Of a stretch of 64,000 nt of DNA, positions 24,195 through 33,548 are shown piece by piece. The stretch's first letter is position 1, and the number at the start of each line of letters is the position of its first letter. The notes under the pieces were generated by a model. That model saw only the letters and a list, made by a program, of their open reading frames with translations, made no database searches and had not been told where the DNA came from. This DNA comes from an uncultured Clostridia bacterium (GTDB lineage: Bacteria; Bacillota; Clostridia; Christensenellales; Borkfalkiaceae). Position numbers and translations under genes: made by a program. The DNA lies in the NCBI GenBank assembly GCA_947175325.1, contig CAMWME010000002.1, positions 152,679 to 216,678 of the forward strand, read 5' to 3'.

Positions 24195-25266
24195 ATTTAT
24201 AAACTTCTTCTATAACGCCGCCGCCGAGGCAGTAGGTTTCGTCGTAAAACACTGCGTATTGCCCTTCGGTTACCGCGCGTTGCGGTTCGGCAAATTCGAC
24301 CAGCGCCGTGCCGTTATCTATTTTAACTTTTACTTTTTGTTCGGGCTGGCGGTATCTGAATTTCGCCGTACACTCAAACTCTTTTTCGGGTGCAAAGCCT
24401 ATCCAGTTCAAGCCGCTTACCTTGCAAGCTTTTGAATAAAGGGGTGCTTCGTCCCCGTGGGATACGTAAAGGATATTGTTTTTTAAGTCCTTCTCAACGA
24501 CGAACCATCTTCCTTCTTCGCCGCTCTTGCCGCCGAGGTCAAGCCCCTTGCGCTGCCCCAAAGTGTAGTACATTAGCCCCACGTGCTCGCCCACGGCTTC
24601 GCCGTCAAGGGTTACGATTTTACCCGATTGCGCGGGAAGATAGGTTTGAAGGAACTTTCGGAAGTTTCTTTCGCCTATAAAGCAAATTCCCGTGCTGTCC
24701 TTCTTCTTCGCCGTTGCAAGCCCAATTTCTTCGGCAATCTTTCTAACTTCGGGTTTTGGTATGTCCGCAAGCGGAAACAGCACGTTTTCAAGCTGTTTTT
24801 CGCGTACTTGGTTTAAAAAGTAGGTCTGGTCCTTGCCGCAGTCTGCCGCTTTTTTAAGGCGGTGTTTGCCGCCGGAGTGGTCAATTCCGCAATAGTGCCC
24901 CGTCGCAATAAAGTCCGCACCCATTGAAAGTGCGTATTCACGGAAGGGACCGAACTTAATTTCCCTATTGCAAAGCACGTCGGGGTTGGGCGTTCTGCCC
25001 GCGCGGTATTCTTCAAGGAAGTGAGAAAAAACCCGTTCTTGATACTGTGCGGCAAAGTTTACGGAATAATAGGGGATATCAAGCGCGGCGCACACTCTGC
25101 GAACGTCTGCAAAATCGCTTTCGGCAGAGCAAACGCCGTCCTCGGAAACTTCTTCCCAGTTTTTCATGAAAAGCCCTATTACGTTAAAGCCTTGCTTTTT
25201 GAGAAGGTATGCGGCAACCGAAGAATCGACTCCGCCGCTCATTCCCACAACGACCGTTTTAGACAT
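24193..25266 (-). CDS. mnmA: tRNA-specific 2-thiouridylase MnmA
   Basis: A 357-residue enzyme forming 2-thiouridine at wobble U34 of tRNA-Lys, -Glu and -Gln. The PP-loop is [15 protein letters not shown] (about residues 8-22). [15 protein letters not shown] (catalytic Cys, about 105) and [13 protein letters not shown] (second Cys, about 200) form the active pair. The true start is ATG 25266 with AAAGGTG upstream; a longer frame starting at 25323 crosses the promoter. It runs leftward, divergent from the DUF4250 gene, and apparently shares a -35 box with it. Confidence 0.96.
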   Translation of the reverse strand: MSKTVVVGMSGGVDSSVAAYLLKKQGFNVIGLFMKNWEEVSEDGVCSAESDFADVRRVCAALDIPYYSVNFAAQYQERVFSHFLEEYRAGRTPNPDVLCNREIKFGPFREYALSMGADFIATGHYCGIDHSGGKHRLKKAADCGKDQTYFLNQVREKQLENVLFPLADIPKPEVRKIAEEIGLATAKKKDSTGICFIGERNFRKFLQTYLPAQSGKIVTLDGEAVGEHVGLMYYTLGQRKGLDLGGKSGEEGRWFVVEKDLKNNILYVSHGDEAPLYSKACKVSGLNWIGFAPEKEFECTAKFRYRQPEQKVKVKIDNGTALVEFAEPQRAVTEGQYAVFYDETYCLGGGVIEEVYK

Positions 25267-25294
25267 TTTTAACACCTTTAAAAATAATAAATTA

Positions 25295-25345
25295 ATTATA
25301 ACACGCTTAACTTCGTTTTGCAATTAAAAAAATTTATGGTATAAT
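25295..25345. promoter_or_regulatory. Divergent promoters sharing one palindromic -35 box (mnmA and DUF4250 gene)
   Basis: The palindrome TTGCAA at 25318-25323 serves both directions. Leftward, 17 bp to TATAAT (25295-25300) for mnmA. Rightward, 16 bp to TATAAT (25340-25345) for the DUF4250 gene, whose ATG lies 6 nt further on. Confidence 0.65.
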
Positions 25346-25351
25346 CTTTTT

Positions 25352-25534
25352 ATGATTTTGCCCGCAGACGACTTTATTTTGCTATCTTTAATAAACACGA
25401 AGCTACGCGACGAGTATTCTTCGCTTGAAGATTTGTGTGAGGAAGAAGGGGTTTCTCAAGAAGAAATCTGCACCCGTTTAAAGGGGCTCGGATACGCGTA
25501 CACCCCCGAATATGCCGCGTTTAAGCGCATTTAA
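25352..25534 (+). CDS. DUF4250 family protein (predicted leaderless)
   Basis: A 60-residue protein matching the DUF4250 pattern by eye: a short N-terminus, then LLSLINTKLRDEYSSLEDLC, a helix-turn-helix-like SQEEICTRLKGLGYAY and an aromatic end. The family is common in Clostridia and has no known function; the fold suggests a small winged-helix-like module. It lacks a Shine-Dalgarno; TATAAT ends 6 nt before the ATG, predicting a leaderless mRNA. It is divergent from mnmA and lies upstream of the tRNA-like sequence. Confidence 0.8.
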   Translation: MILPADDFILLSLINTKLRDEYSSLEDLCEEEGVSQEEICTRLKGLGYAYTPEYAAFKRI

Positions 25535-25556
25535 CGGACAAAAACCAATTAAACAT

Positions 25557-25634
25557 GCACTCGTAGTCTAACTGGATAAAACTTCGGCCTCCGTCGTACC
25601 GAAGCACGAATGTGCTTACGCCATGTGCCGCTGG
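25557..25634 (+). pseudogene. Degenerate tRNA-Arg-like sequence with a hairpin insertion
   Basis: This stretch aligns with the intact tRNA-Arg just downstream: CACTCGTAGTCTAACTGGAT matches CACCCGTAGCTCAGATGGAT, and the shared blocks GCCTCCG and ATGTGCCGCTGG are in the same order. Between these two blocks it carries about 25 extra nt containing the hairpin AAGCAC-GAAT-GTGCTT, and it lacks the T-loop and acceptor 3' strand. It cannot fold as a normal tRNA and has no CCA. It may be a decayed duplicate or a tRNA-derived regulatory RNA. Confidence 0.55.
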
Positions 25635-25653
25635 GGCATAAACAATTTAATAT

Positions 25654-25730
25654 ACACCCGTAGCTCAGATGGATAGAGCAATAGCCTCCGACGCTATGTG
25701 CCGCTGGTTCGACTCCAGTCGGGTGTACCA
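25654..25730 (+). tRNA. tRNA-Arg (anticodon CCG)
   Basis: A complete cloverleaf of 77 nt: acceptor ACACCCG/CGGGTGT, D-arm GCTC/GAGC, anticodon stem ATAGC/GCTAT around the loop CTCCGAC (anticodon CCG, reading CGG), T-arm GCTGG-TTCGACT-CCAGT, discriminator A and encoded CCA. A terminator hairpin follows. Confidence 0.95.
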
Positions 25731-25738
25731 ACTTTTTT

Positions 25739-25769
25739 AAGCGCAGACGGATTTTCGTCCGCGCTTTTT
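25739..25769 (+). terminator. Terminator after tRNA-Arg
   Basis: AAGCGC-A-GACG, short loop, CGTC-C-GCGCTT, then TTTT. Confidence 0.75.
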
Positions 25770-25781
25770 ACTTTTATTGCA

Positions 25782-25810
25782 TTTACTTATTTTAAAAATA
25801 ATGTTATAAT
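25782..25810 (+). promoter_or_regulatory. Leaderless promoter of the release-factor cassette
   Basis: TTTACT (25782-25787), 17-bp spacer, TATAAT (25805-25810), 6-nt gap, ATG at 25817. Confidence 0.7.
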
Positions 25811-25816
25811 GATTTT

Positions 25817-26824
25817 ATGTACGGTATTTACGGCGATATAATCGACGCGGCCGAAAGGGCGCTTTACAGCTTTGACAAAACGAGAGAGCTTTTGGAATAT
25901 CCCGAAGTACAGGCGGACAAGGCTTATTATCTGTCCGTCTTATCAAAGTACAATAATCTTAAATTTTTAAAGGACAAACTATCCGCGCTTACAACCGCAC
26001 TTGAAGAGGAAAAGGCAGTTTCTGCGCTGCTTGCGGAAGCAGCTTCAGACGAGGAACGCACGGCAATCTACGAAGAAATTTCTTCTTTGAAGAAAACTGC
26101 CGCCCTACTTTCCGCCGACCTTGCCGATGCGCTCGGCTGCAAACACGCCGAAGAACGCGCGTATTGTAGGTTTAAGCTTAAAGAAGGTTCTTCTAAGTTT
26201 GGCGTTGCGCTGTTCTCTTTGATAAAATCCGATTTAAATTCGCACGGCGCTAAGATAGAGGAAGAAAAAACCGTATGCGCGAAGGGCGGATTCGTGCAAG
26301 AAATTTCCTTCGTTACGGAGGGCGCGGACGTAATCACGCGGCTTTACCCCCTTACCGGCGCGCATAAAGTTTATATTGTACAAGCTAAAAGCGAAGAGTT
26401 GTGCTTTGCCGTAACTCCCGCGGCAAGGGTTGACAAGCTGAACGAAAGCGATTTAAAAATAGACGTTTTCCACTCTCACGGCGCGGGCGGGCAGAATATA
26501 AACAAAGTTGAGACCGCCGTACGGGTAACGCACTTGCCTACGGGGCTGGTCGTCGTTTGTCAAGACGAGCGGTCGCAGCTTAAAAACAAGAAACGCGCTC
26601 TGGAAACCCTTGAAAAGAAGTTAAAAGAAAAAAGCGTTCAAGCGGAGAAAAAGCGCATCGAAGCGGACGTTAACGCACAATATTCCAAAAAAAACACACC
26701 TATTTCCTTTAATGCGGCAAACGGTACGATGACGGATACGCGGCTTAAAGCGTTTTCCGAAATTCCGTTTCCGCTTGACGAGGGGCGGTTTGCCTCGTAT
26801 ATAGACGGACTTATATCGTTATGA
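25817..26824 (+). CDS. Divergent class I peptide chain release factor-like protein (PCRF and GGQ domains)
   Basis: A 335-residue protein with the RF1-like architecture: helical PCRF-type N-terminus (about 1-110), domain with GAHKV (compare GVHRV), then [20 protein letters not shown] (about 215-234) with the intact GGQ that triggers peptidyl-tRNA hydrolysis, and [11 protein letters not shown]. It is shorter than RF1 (about 355-365). The loop that carries the stop-codon-reading PxT (RF1) or SPF (RF2) tripeptide is replaced by [11 protein letters not shown], so canonical codon recognition is doubtful. It could be the housekeeping RF1 in a derived form or a rescue or specialised factor. Predicted leaderless; it overlaps the helicase start by 4 nt. 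Confidence 0.8.
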   Translation: MYGIYGDIIDAAERALYSFDKTRELLEYPEVQADKAYYLSVLSKYNNLKFLKDKLSALTTALEEEKAVSALLAEAASDEERTAIYEEISSLKKTAALLSADLADALGCKHAEERAYCRFKLKEGSSKFGVALFSLIKSDLNSHGAKIEEEKTVCAKGGFVQEISFVTEGADVITRLYPLTGAHKVYIVQAKSEELCFAVTPAARVDKLNESDLKIDVFHSHGAGGQNINKVETAVRVTHLPTGLVVVCQDERSQLKNKKRALETLEKKLKEKSVQAEKKRIEADVNAQYSKKNTPISFNAANGTMTDTRLKAFSEIPFPLDEGRFASYIDGLISL

Positions 26825-29205
26825 TACAAAAAATTACGGCAGAAACGAATATAATAGCCTTATCTTCAAGCCGAAGGGTCTACAAGACGGAGGGATTTAT
26901 CACGCTGACGCGCAGAATAATTGCGATTGACGCATTTATTTCCCGTGTGGCTGAAGGTATATTCCGTGCAAAAGTTGCGCTTCCCGACGGTTCTTTCACC
27001 GTGCAGACCGAGGACGGGCTTTATACGCTTTTCTTCCGCCGTAAGGGCGAAGATAAAAGGCTGTCCGACGGGGATATAGTATTTTACAAATTTTTAAGCG
27101 CAAATCCTACCGAGGGCGGGACGGATAGGCGGCTAAACGAATATCTTTCAAGGAACGGCAAGATTACGCTTATTCTTCGCGATACGAACGATAAGGTTGC
27201 GGAAGAGGACCTTACAAGGCTTTATCTCGTGTCGGGTTCGGACGGTATCGTCAACTTTCCCTATTTAAACGAAACGCAACGTAAAATCGTAGAAACCGAG
27301 GACGCGAACATGTTGGTGCAAGGCATCGCGGGCAGCGGCAAGACCAACGTTTGCGTTGAAAAAATAGTTTACTGCGCTTGCCGCAATTACCGCGGGGCGG
27401 TGCTGTACACCACCTTTTCGCGCGGGCTTCTTACCGAAACGCGAAACCGCGTGGAGCTGTTTTTAAAAAATATCGACGGCTTTATTTCCGCATACGAGGG
27501 CGGGAGGGTAGCCTTCCTTGACGCCGACCACAAAAAGGCGGTGGAGAACAAACTTGGTATTCTCTTTTCCGTAGACGAGGACGGGGAAATTATTTCCGCA
27601 TTAAAGCGCATTGCGGCGTTTTTGAGGGAAAAGGTAGACTACCGTTTAATAGAGGATATTTACGCCGAAACCTTCGCGGCAAAGCCCGTTGCGGGTGAAA
27701 GCGTGTTTTTGAACGAGTACCTCGGTGCGGGCAAAAATTACCGCCTTTCGGGTGCGCTGGAAAAGATAAAACACATTGCGCCGGAGATAATTTACAAAGA
27801 GATTTACGGAATGATTTTCGGTAAGTACGAACTCGATTGCCCCCGTAATATGCTTGAAATAACGCAATATTTCGAGGCCAGACAAGACAGTTTTACGCGG
27901 CGCGAATGCGAAGTTATATATTCGGTTGCGACGGACTACGCCGAGTTTTTGCAAAAACGCGGCTATACCGACAACAACCTTATGAGCCGCGAGCTTTTGG
28001 AAAAAACGTCTGCGCCGAAGTATTCGGTGGGCGTAATCGACGAAGCGCAAGACTTTACGCAAGTAAACTTGTGTCTTATGAAAAAACTGTGCCGCAAGCT
28101 CTTTTGTGTGGGCGACGCGTTGCAGATGATAAATCCGTCGTACTTCAACTTCGGATATTTAAAGAGGATAATGTACGGCGACGTTACGGGCGTGAACGAG
28201 CTTAAACACAACTACCGCAGCACCGAAAGGATTGAAAAAATTGCCGAAAAGCTCGGTGAAATGAATATGCGGAAGTTCGGCACCCACAGCTTCGTTTTGA
28301 AGGGTCAAAGCGTACCTTCGCCCCTTCCGTCGGCGGCGGTGCTCGTAAGGGATAAAAACTTCGTTTACTCCCTCGGTGAAAAGAGGTTTGAAAACGTAAC
28401 CGTCGTGGTGGCCTCGCAACAGAAGAAAGAGAGGCTGAAAAAGATTTTAGGCAAGACGGAAATTCTTACGGTAGCAGAAGCGAAGGGGTTGGAGCGCAAC
28501 GCCGTAATTCTCGTGGACGTTTTAAGCGACAACGCCGATAAGTGGCGGTATCTTCATAATATGACGCTTAACAGAAAGACCGCCGACGAAAATTCCGTTT
28601 TCAGATACTACTTCAATCTGTTTTACGTGGGTATATCGCGTGCAAGGCAGTATCTTTTCGTGGCCGAGTCCGACTATCCCGAAACCTTCAACGAGTTGTT
28701 TAACGAATGTTTCGAGCGAAAAAACAAGGACGGTGCGCTCAACTTTTTAAGGGAAATTGCGGGAAGGTTAGTGCTGGACGACGACGAATTTATCGAGCGA
28801 ATCGAAAAGTTCTGTTCGCTTGAGCAGTACGAAAACGCGCGGAACGCTGCGGATAGGCTGTCTTCCGACGAACTGCGTAAGAAACAGCTCGTATATATAT
28901 CAATACACGAAAAATACTTGCGCTACGGCAAGATAAGGGACGCCGGCGTAGAATACTGGCGGCAAGGCATGGACGAGGAAGCGCGTGAAATGTTCACCCG
29001 TTCGGGCGACGAGAAGCTGTTTCCACTTATGGACGCATGCGCGAAGGGCGGCGGAGCGCTTGACCCCGAAATCGTGCGGTTTTACCCGATAGTGCAAGAT
29101 AACGACGTGGCGAAGAAAATAATACTCGAAACACTCGATAAAGACAGATTAGAAATTGCGGCGGGCTTGAAAGCCGTAAATGCAAATTTGAAGAGGAAAA
29201 GATAA
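26821..29205 (+). CDS. UvrD/Rep-like superfamily 1 helicase with extra N- and C-terminal regions
   Basis: A 794-residue SF1 helicase-type ATPase. After an N-terminal region of about 140 residues with no family I recognise come motif [12 protein letters not shown] (about 166-176), motif [10 protein letters not shown] (about 403-410), motif III-like [19 protein letters not shown] (motif IV region), [16 protein letters not shown] (motif V) and [14 protein letters not shown] (motif VI). The last 150 residues look alpha-helical and repeat-like ([35 protein letters not shown]). All ATPase motifs are intact. It is embedded in a tightly overlapping cassette: a 4-nt overlap upstream and 1 nt with the next gene. 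RNA or DNA repair or ribosome-associated roles are equally possible. Confidence 0.88.
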   Translation: MIQKITAETNIIALSSSRRVYKTEGFITLTRRIIAIDAFISRVAEGIFRAKVALPDGSFTVQTEDGLYTLFFRRKGEDKRLSDGDIVFYKFLSANPTEGGTDRRLNEYLSRNGKITLILRDTNDKVAEEDLTRLYLVSGSDGIVNFPYLNETQRKIVETEDANMLVQGIAGSGKTNVCVEKIVYCACRNYRGAVLYTTFSRGLLTETRNRVELFLKNIDGFISAYEGGRVAFLDADHKKAVENKLGILFSVDEDGEIISALKRIAAFLREKVDYRLIEDIYAETFAAKPVAGESVFLNEYLGAGKNYRLSGALEKIKHIAPEIIYKEIYGMIFGKYELDCPRNMLEITQYFEARQDSFTRRECEVIYSVATDYAEFLQKRGYTDNNLMSRELLEKTSAPKYSVGVIDEAQDFTQVNLCLMKKLCRKLFCVGDALQMINPSYFNFGYLKRIMYGDVTGVNELKHNYRSTERIEKIAEKLGEMNMRKFGTHSFVLKGQSVPSPLPSAAVLVRDKNFVYSLGEKRFENVTVVVASQQKKERLKKILGKTEILTVAEAKGLERNAVILVDVLSDNADKWRYLHNMTLNRKTADENSVFRYYFNLFYVGISRARQYLFVAESDYPETFNELFNECFERKNKDGALNFLREIAGRLVLDDDEFIERIEKFCSLEQYENARNAADRLSSDELRKKQLVYISIHEKYLRYGKIRDAGVEYWRQGMDEEAREMFTRSGDEKLFPLMDACAKGGGALDPEIVRFYPIVQDNDVAKKIILETLDKDRLEIAAGLKAVNANLKRKR

Positions 29206-29921
29206 TGGACGAAAAATCAATAAAAGAGCTTATTGACAGTTTTATAGCCTACCGCAACTTAATTGCGCCCTTGCAAGAAAGTTTAAATTCCGTAAGCAAA
29301 ACTTATGAAGAAATAAAAAACGACCTTGAAGGGCTTACCAAAAGTTTTTCGGGGAACGCCGCAACCCAACTTGAAAAGGTTCACGCCACGCTTAGCGTGC
29401 AAGCGAAAAGCGGGCAAGAGCTTGGTAGAAGAATAGAAGAATACGCCGCCTCGGGCGAGAAGTACGCGCAAGCGGTAAAGGATATGTCTTCGCGGTTTTC
29501 GGACGTTGTGGATAGGATAGATTCCCTAAGCGAAATCGAGAAGAACGCGCAAAAACAGCTTGCGCGCATAGATACGCTTATTGCCGAAAAAAGTTCTTCG
29601 TACAATTTAAAAGGTTTGCAGAAGTCGCTTGACGATTATAATACGAACGTCGAGAAAATCAGCGACTTTATCAATAAGGATATAGCTGCCGTGTTAAAAC
29701 AGAACGCGGATAAAATAGAAGCTATACGCAAGGAAAACGAAGAACTGTCGGCGGCGGTTGCCGAGCAAGGCAAGGATATTGCAACTTTAATTGCAGAGTT
29801 TACAAACACCTCTGCCCTCTTGAAAAAGCTGGTTGAGGGTAGCACCGTAAACGAAGAATACCTCTACGATGCGTTCGATAAATGGGCTGAGGACAGAAAG
29901 GTTAAAATCAAGAAAAAGTAG
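29205..29921 (+). CDS. Coiled-coil protein of unknown function
   Basis: A 238-residue protein, almost entirely alpha-helical and predicted coiled coil (long heptad-rich runs such as KTYEEIKNDLEGLTKSF, GQELGRRIEEYAASGEKYAQ, NADKIEAIRKENEELSAAVA). There is no signal peptide or membrane segment; the C-terminus is basic (EDRKVKIKKK). I recognise no family. Its ATG shares one base with the helicase stop, so it should be translated with it, and the membrane beta-helix protein follows after 15 nt. It could be an adaptor linking the cytoplasmic helicase with the membrane protein, but that is inference. Confidence 0.75.
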   Translation: MDEKSIKELIDSFIAYRNLIAPLQESLNSVSKTYEEIKNDLEGLTKSFSGNAATQLEKVHATLSVQAKSGQELGRRIEEYAASGEKYAQAVKDMSSRFSDVVDRIDSLSEIEKNAQKQLARIDTLIAEKSSSYNLKGLQKSLDDYNTNVEKISDFINKDIAAVLKQNADKIEAIRKENEELSAAVAEQGKDIATLIAEFTNTSALLKKLVEGSTVNEEYLYDAFDKWAEDRKVKIKKK

Positions 29922-29936
29922 CATTGCTTAGGGAAT

Positions 29937-31952
29937 ATGGCGCAACTAATCGAAGAAAGCTTGCTTCAAGCAATTAAAAAAGACGATATAAAAGCGTTCG
30001 ATGCTTTGATGGAAAAAGCCCAGTGCGGAACTTACCGTTTGGGCAGATTTCCCGTGCTTTCTTTAATGTATCTGTATAATTCGCGCCAAATGCTTGCCGC
30101 ATACGAAGAAAAATTCATAAAAATCCCAAATTACGAGGAGTTAAGGGAGCCCGTAGAGGTTTCAAAGAAGTTTTCGGAAAAGGCGGGTAAGTGTTTAAGG
30201 CTGTATTTGAACGAGGTTGTAACCCCCCTTGAAATGCTGCTTATTTTGGACAAGACGAGGCGATTGACCCGCATATATCCCTTAACTAAGCCCTCTTCGG
30301 CGGTAAAAGCGAGGCTTAAATCAATCTATTCCGTAAGGTATTCGCTTGACGTAAATTTCGAGGGCGACAAAATAGTTATAGCCAGAAAGCCTTTAAGCCT
30401 ACGCGCCAAGAGGAATATCGCAATTATATGCGCGTGCTCCGTTTTCGCCGTCGGCATCGTCGTTGGAGTACCTGTTACCGTGAACGCGTTTAAAGTCGAC
30501 TTTTCTTCACGAAGCGAATACACCCTTAAAAGAGATTTGGTTTTAACCGAATCGGTAAAAGAGGTAAACTGCAAGATTATCGGCAACGGACACAAGATTA
30601 TCTTAAAAAAGGGCGCGTCGCTCGGAGAGTGCAACGGAACAGTTTCCGACCTTACGATAGAAAGTTACGGGAACGCAGTGTTTACTACCGTTTCCGTAAG
30701 CGCAGTAATTGAAAAGGTTACGGTGAACGTAAGCGCGGAAGTTGAAGCGACGGAGGGTACGGCTTTGGTAGCCGTAACCAACTACGGCACGATTGACGGC
30801 GTTACCGTAAACATAAGCGGACGAGTGAACGCACTTGCGCCGTCGGGTGAAGGGGCTGTGGACTTTGCTTGCGGCGGGCTGGTGCAAACCAACGCGTTTA
30901 AAACACAAGACGTTTACGGGATTATTAAGAACTGTACGGTGAACTATTCGCAGTTTTCACTTTCGGGCGAGCAGTCGGCGGACGCGTCTTTCGGCGGCGT
31001 GGCGGGCGTAAACAACGGGTATTTGCAAGACTGCACCGTCTCGGGCGAAATTAAGGCGGATACTTTTGATATTGCGGGCGTGTGCTCCGTCAACAACGGA
31101 GTGCTGTCGGCCACAGTAAACGAGGCAAATCTTTCGCAAACATCTGCAAATACGGGCTGGAACCCCCTTGCAAGCGGAATAGTTTTAACCAACAACGGCA
31201 CGGTCGAGTACTGTGAAAACACGGGAAGCGTATCTGCAAAATCAACTTGTGTACTGCCCGAGGGGGCAACGCAAGTGCCCACCGTTACGGTGGCGGGGAT
31301 AGCCGGTGTAAACGCCGGTACTGTAGGCGCTTGCGTAAACGGTGGCTCGGTCACAGCGGAGGGCAAAGGCGGCGCGTACGTCGGAGGAATAGCCGCTCAG
31401 TCGTATTCACTGATTACCACTTGCATTTCAAACGGAGATATCGCCGTTTTGGCAGATAAGGTATATGCGGGTGGAATATTGGGTTTCGGCTTAATTAATT
31501 ATTACGGATATTGGGGCACGGTGGATTACTGTATATGCGAAAGTAAAATAAGTGCAACGGCAAACGGTGACGAGGGATACTTCGTCGGCGGAATAACGGG
31601 ACTTGCACAGCAAGGTAAGTTTACCAACAGCATAGATTCAAGCGTAGTTTATGCGGGCGGCGGAGTTACGAAAAGTTACTTTTTAGGCGAGTGCGTTGCG
31701 TACGTAAAGTATTTCGGCAATATAGCCGGCGTGTGCGGTGAGTTCGTTTACCAAAACAATACCATAAGTCGCATTTTCGACGGCAATTATTATCTAGATA
31801 ATAATTCGTCCGCTTTCGGCGCGATAGTGAAAGAGGACGACAGCTTCGTTTCGGTTGAAGATGATGGCGCAGACGTAGCGACGATAGAGGAAATGCAAAA
31901 TACCGAAGCGTACCAAGCGATTTTAAAAGCGCTTAATAAAAGTGCACTATAA
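29937..31952 (+). CDS. Single-pass membrane protein with extracytoplasmic beta-helix (GLUG-like repeats)
   Basis: A 671-residue protein. The N-terminal 160 residues are helical and cytoplasmic (ankyrin-like feel: AIKKDDIKAFDALMEKA). A membrane segment follows a basic patch at about 160-185 (NIAIICACSVFAVGIVVGVP). The rest is a beta-helix-type repeat region with GLUG-like units (GGVAGVNNGYLQDC, GIAGVNAGTVGACVNGG, GGITGLAQQGKFTNS). Repeats of this type occur in surface-exposed proteins of gut bacteria. It is the last member of the four-gene cassette. A weak copy of the dispersed motif (30266-30290) is in the cytoplasmic part. The substrate or partner is unknown. Confidence 0.8.
   Translation: MAQLIEESLLQAIKKDDIKAFDALMEKAQCGTYRLGRFPVLSLMYLYNSRQMLAAYEEKFIKIPNYEELREPVEVSKKFSEKAGKCLRLYLNEVVTPLEMLLILDKTRRLTRIYPLTKPSSAVKARLKSIYSVRYSLDVNFEGDKIVIARKPLSLRAKRNIAIICACSVFAVGIVVGVPVTVNAFKVDFSSRSEYTLKRDLVLTESVKEVNCKIIGNGHKIILKKGASLGECNGTVSDLTIESYGNAVFTTVSVSAVIEKVTVNVSAEVEATEGTALVAVTNYGTIDGVTVNISGRVNALAPSGEGAVDFACGGLVQTNAFKTQDVYGIIKNCTVNYSQFSLSGEQSADASFGGVAGVNNGYLQDCTVSGEIKADTFDIAGVCSVNNGVLSATVNEANLSQTSANTGWNPLASGIVLTNNGTVEYCENTGSVSAKSTCVLPEGATQVPTVTVAGIAGVNAGTVGACVNGGSVTAEGKGGAYVGGIAAQSYSLITTCISNGDIAVLADKVYAGGILGFGLINYYGYWGTVDYCICESKISATANGDEGYFVGGITGLAQQGKFTNSIDSSVVYAGGGVTKSYFLGECVAYVKYFGNIAGVCGEFVYQNNTISRIFDGNYYLDNNSSAFGAIVKEDDSFVSVEDDGADVATIEEMQNTEAYQAILKALNKSAL
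30266..30290 (+). repeat. Possible decayed dispersed element
   Basis: GACCCGCATATATCCCTTA then ACTAAG resembles copy 11 with several mismatches, including a broken C-run. It may be chance. Confidence 0.3.
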
Positions 31953-31970
31953 TTTGTTGAGAGAAAGAGA

Positions 31971-32705
31971 ATGTTAAATCAGTTTTCAAGAACCGAAATG
32001 ATGTTCGGCAAAGACGGAATGGAAGCCCTTGCAATTGCTCGGGTTGCCGTTTTCGGAATAGGCGGCGTGGGCGGTTATACCGTTGAGGCCCTCGTCCGTT
32101 CGGGCGTGGGTGCGATAGATATTATTGATAACGACAAAGTAGCCCTCACGAATTTAAACCGCCAAATTTATGCTACGCATAAAACGGTTGGCAAGTACAA
32201 GGTTGATATTGCCGCCGAAAGAATTGCCGAAATAAACCCCGATTGCAAGGTTACGGCGCATAAGACCTTTTATATGCCCGAAACTCAAGCCGAGTTCGAT
32301 TTTACGGAGTACGACTATATCGTCGACGCGATAGATACGGTTACGGGCAAACTAACCATTATCGAGAATGCGGCAAAGTGCGGTACGCCCGTCATAAGCG
32401 CGATGGGCGCGGGGAACAAATTGGACCCGACCGCGTTCGAGGTTGCGGATATTTACAAGACCTCGGTCTGCCCGCTTGCAAAGGTTATGCGGCGGGAGCT
32501 AAAAAAGCGGGGTATCAAGAAGCTGAAAGTGGTTTATTCCAAAGAAGAGCCCGTTAAACACGCAGAAGCGGCGGAAGAAATAAGTGCGGCGCGGCGGGAT
32601 ATACCGGCAAGCAACGCCTTCGTTCCGTCGGTTGCGGGGCTGATTATTGCGGGCGAAGTAATAAAAGATTTAGTAAATAACGGTAAGAACGATGGAAGAA
32701 AATAA
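31971..32705 (+). CDS. tcdA: tRNA threonylcarbamoyladenosine dehydratase (TcdA/CsdL family)
   Basis: A 244-residue ThiF/E1-like enzyme that cyclises t6A37 in tRNA to ct6A using ATP. The N-terminal SRTEMMFGKDGMEALAIARV and glycine-rich VAVFGIGGVGGYTVEALVRSG (ATP-binding, about 24-44) are diagnostic, as are DNDKVALTNLNRQI and SAMGAGNKLDPT (about 144-155). Its N-terminus and length fit TcdA better than ThiF or MoeB. It starts 18 nt after the cassette stop and overlaps the next tRNA-modification gene by 14 nt. Confidence 0.9.
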   Translation: MLNQFSRTEMMFGKDGMEALAIARVAVFGIGGVGGYTVEALVRSGVGAIDIIDNDKVALTNLNRQIYATHKTVGKYKVDIAAERIAEINPDCKVTAHKTFYMPETQAEFDFTEYDYIVDAIDTVTGKLTIIENAAKCGTPVISAMGAGNKLDPTAFEVADIYKTSVCPLAKVMRRELKKRGIKKLKVVYSKEEPVKHAEAAEEISAARRDIPASNAFVPSVAGLIIAGEVIKDLVNNGKNDGRK

Positions 32706-33534
32706 TACCGATTGCAACGAAGTTGCAAAGCGTGCCGAAAAGAGTATTCAGAAAAAATTTCATACTATGCTTTTTACCCGATTTGCAAAAGCTATCGTCG
32801 AGTACGAGTTGATACAACCCAACGATAAAATTGCAGTATGCATTTCGGGCGGGAAGGATTCCTTTTTAATGGCAAAGCTGTTCCAAGAGATTAAGCGGCA
32901 CAACAAAGTTCCGTTCGAGCTTTTGTTCCTAGTTATGGATCCGGGGTACAGCAAAGCTAATCGCGAGGCGATAGAGCGCAACGCAAAGCTTTTGAATATT
33001 CCCGTTACTATTTTCGAAACGGATATTTTCGACAGCGTTTACACGATAGACAAATCCCCGTGCTATCTCTGCGCGCGGATGCGGCGCGGGCACCTTTATC
33101 ATAGGGCAAAGGATTTGGGCTGCAACAAAATAGCGTTGGGGCACCACTACGACGACGTTATTGAAACGACCCTAATGGGTATGCTGTACGGCGGGCAGAT
33201 GCAGACGATGATGCCCAAACTGAAAAGCGCGAACTTCGAGGGAATGGAGCTTATCCGCCCCATGTACCTAATACGCGAGGACGATATCAAGGCGTGGCGG
33301 GATTATAACGACTTGCACTTTTTGCAGTGCGCTTGCAAGTTCACCGAAAACAGCGCGGCCGACCCGTCGGGTTCGAAGCGGCAAAAAGTGAAGGAGCTTA
33401 TCCGCAAACTCGAAAGCGAGGATAAGGGTATAGAGCAGAACATTTTCAGAAGCGTTGAAAACGTAATTTTAAGCGCCGTTATCGAGTACAAGGATAAAGA
33501 CGGGGTAAGGCACCGTTTCACCGACGACTATTAA
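32692..33534 (+). CDS. TtcA-like tRNA 2-thiolation protein (PP-loop ATPase)
   Basis: A 280-residue PP-loop enzyme of the TtcA/TtuA group that introduces sulfur into tRNA bases. The ATP loop is [16 protein letters not shown] (about residues 47-62). [13 protein letters not shown] (CxxC, about 122-134) and the later LQCACKF provide cysteines that fit an Fe-S cluster. [13 protein letters not shown] (about 147-159) is also conserved. Whether it makes 2-thiocytidine 32 (TtcA) or another thio-base cannot be decided. It overlaps tcdA by 14 nt; the two act on the anticodon loop and probably form one unit with glpK 14 nt downstream. Confidence 0.87.
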   Translation: MEENNTDCNEVAKRAEKSIQKKFHTMLFTRFAKAIVEYELIQPNDKIAVCISGGKDSFLMAKLFQEIKRHNKVPFELLFLVMDPGYSKANREAIERNAKLLNIPVTIFETDIFDSVYTIDKSPCYLCARMRRGHLYHRAKDLGCNKIALGHHYDDVIETTLMGMLYGGQMQTMMPKLKSANFEGMELIRPMYLIREDDIKAWRDYNDLHFLQCACKFTENSAADPSGSKRQKVKELIRKLESEDKGIEQNIFRSVENVILSAVIEYKDKDGVRHRFTDDY

Positions 33535-33548
33535 TAAGGGGAAAAGGA

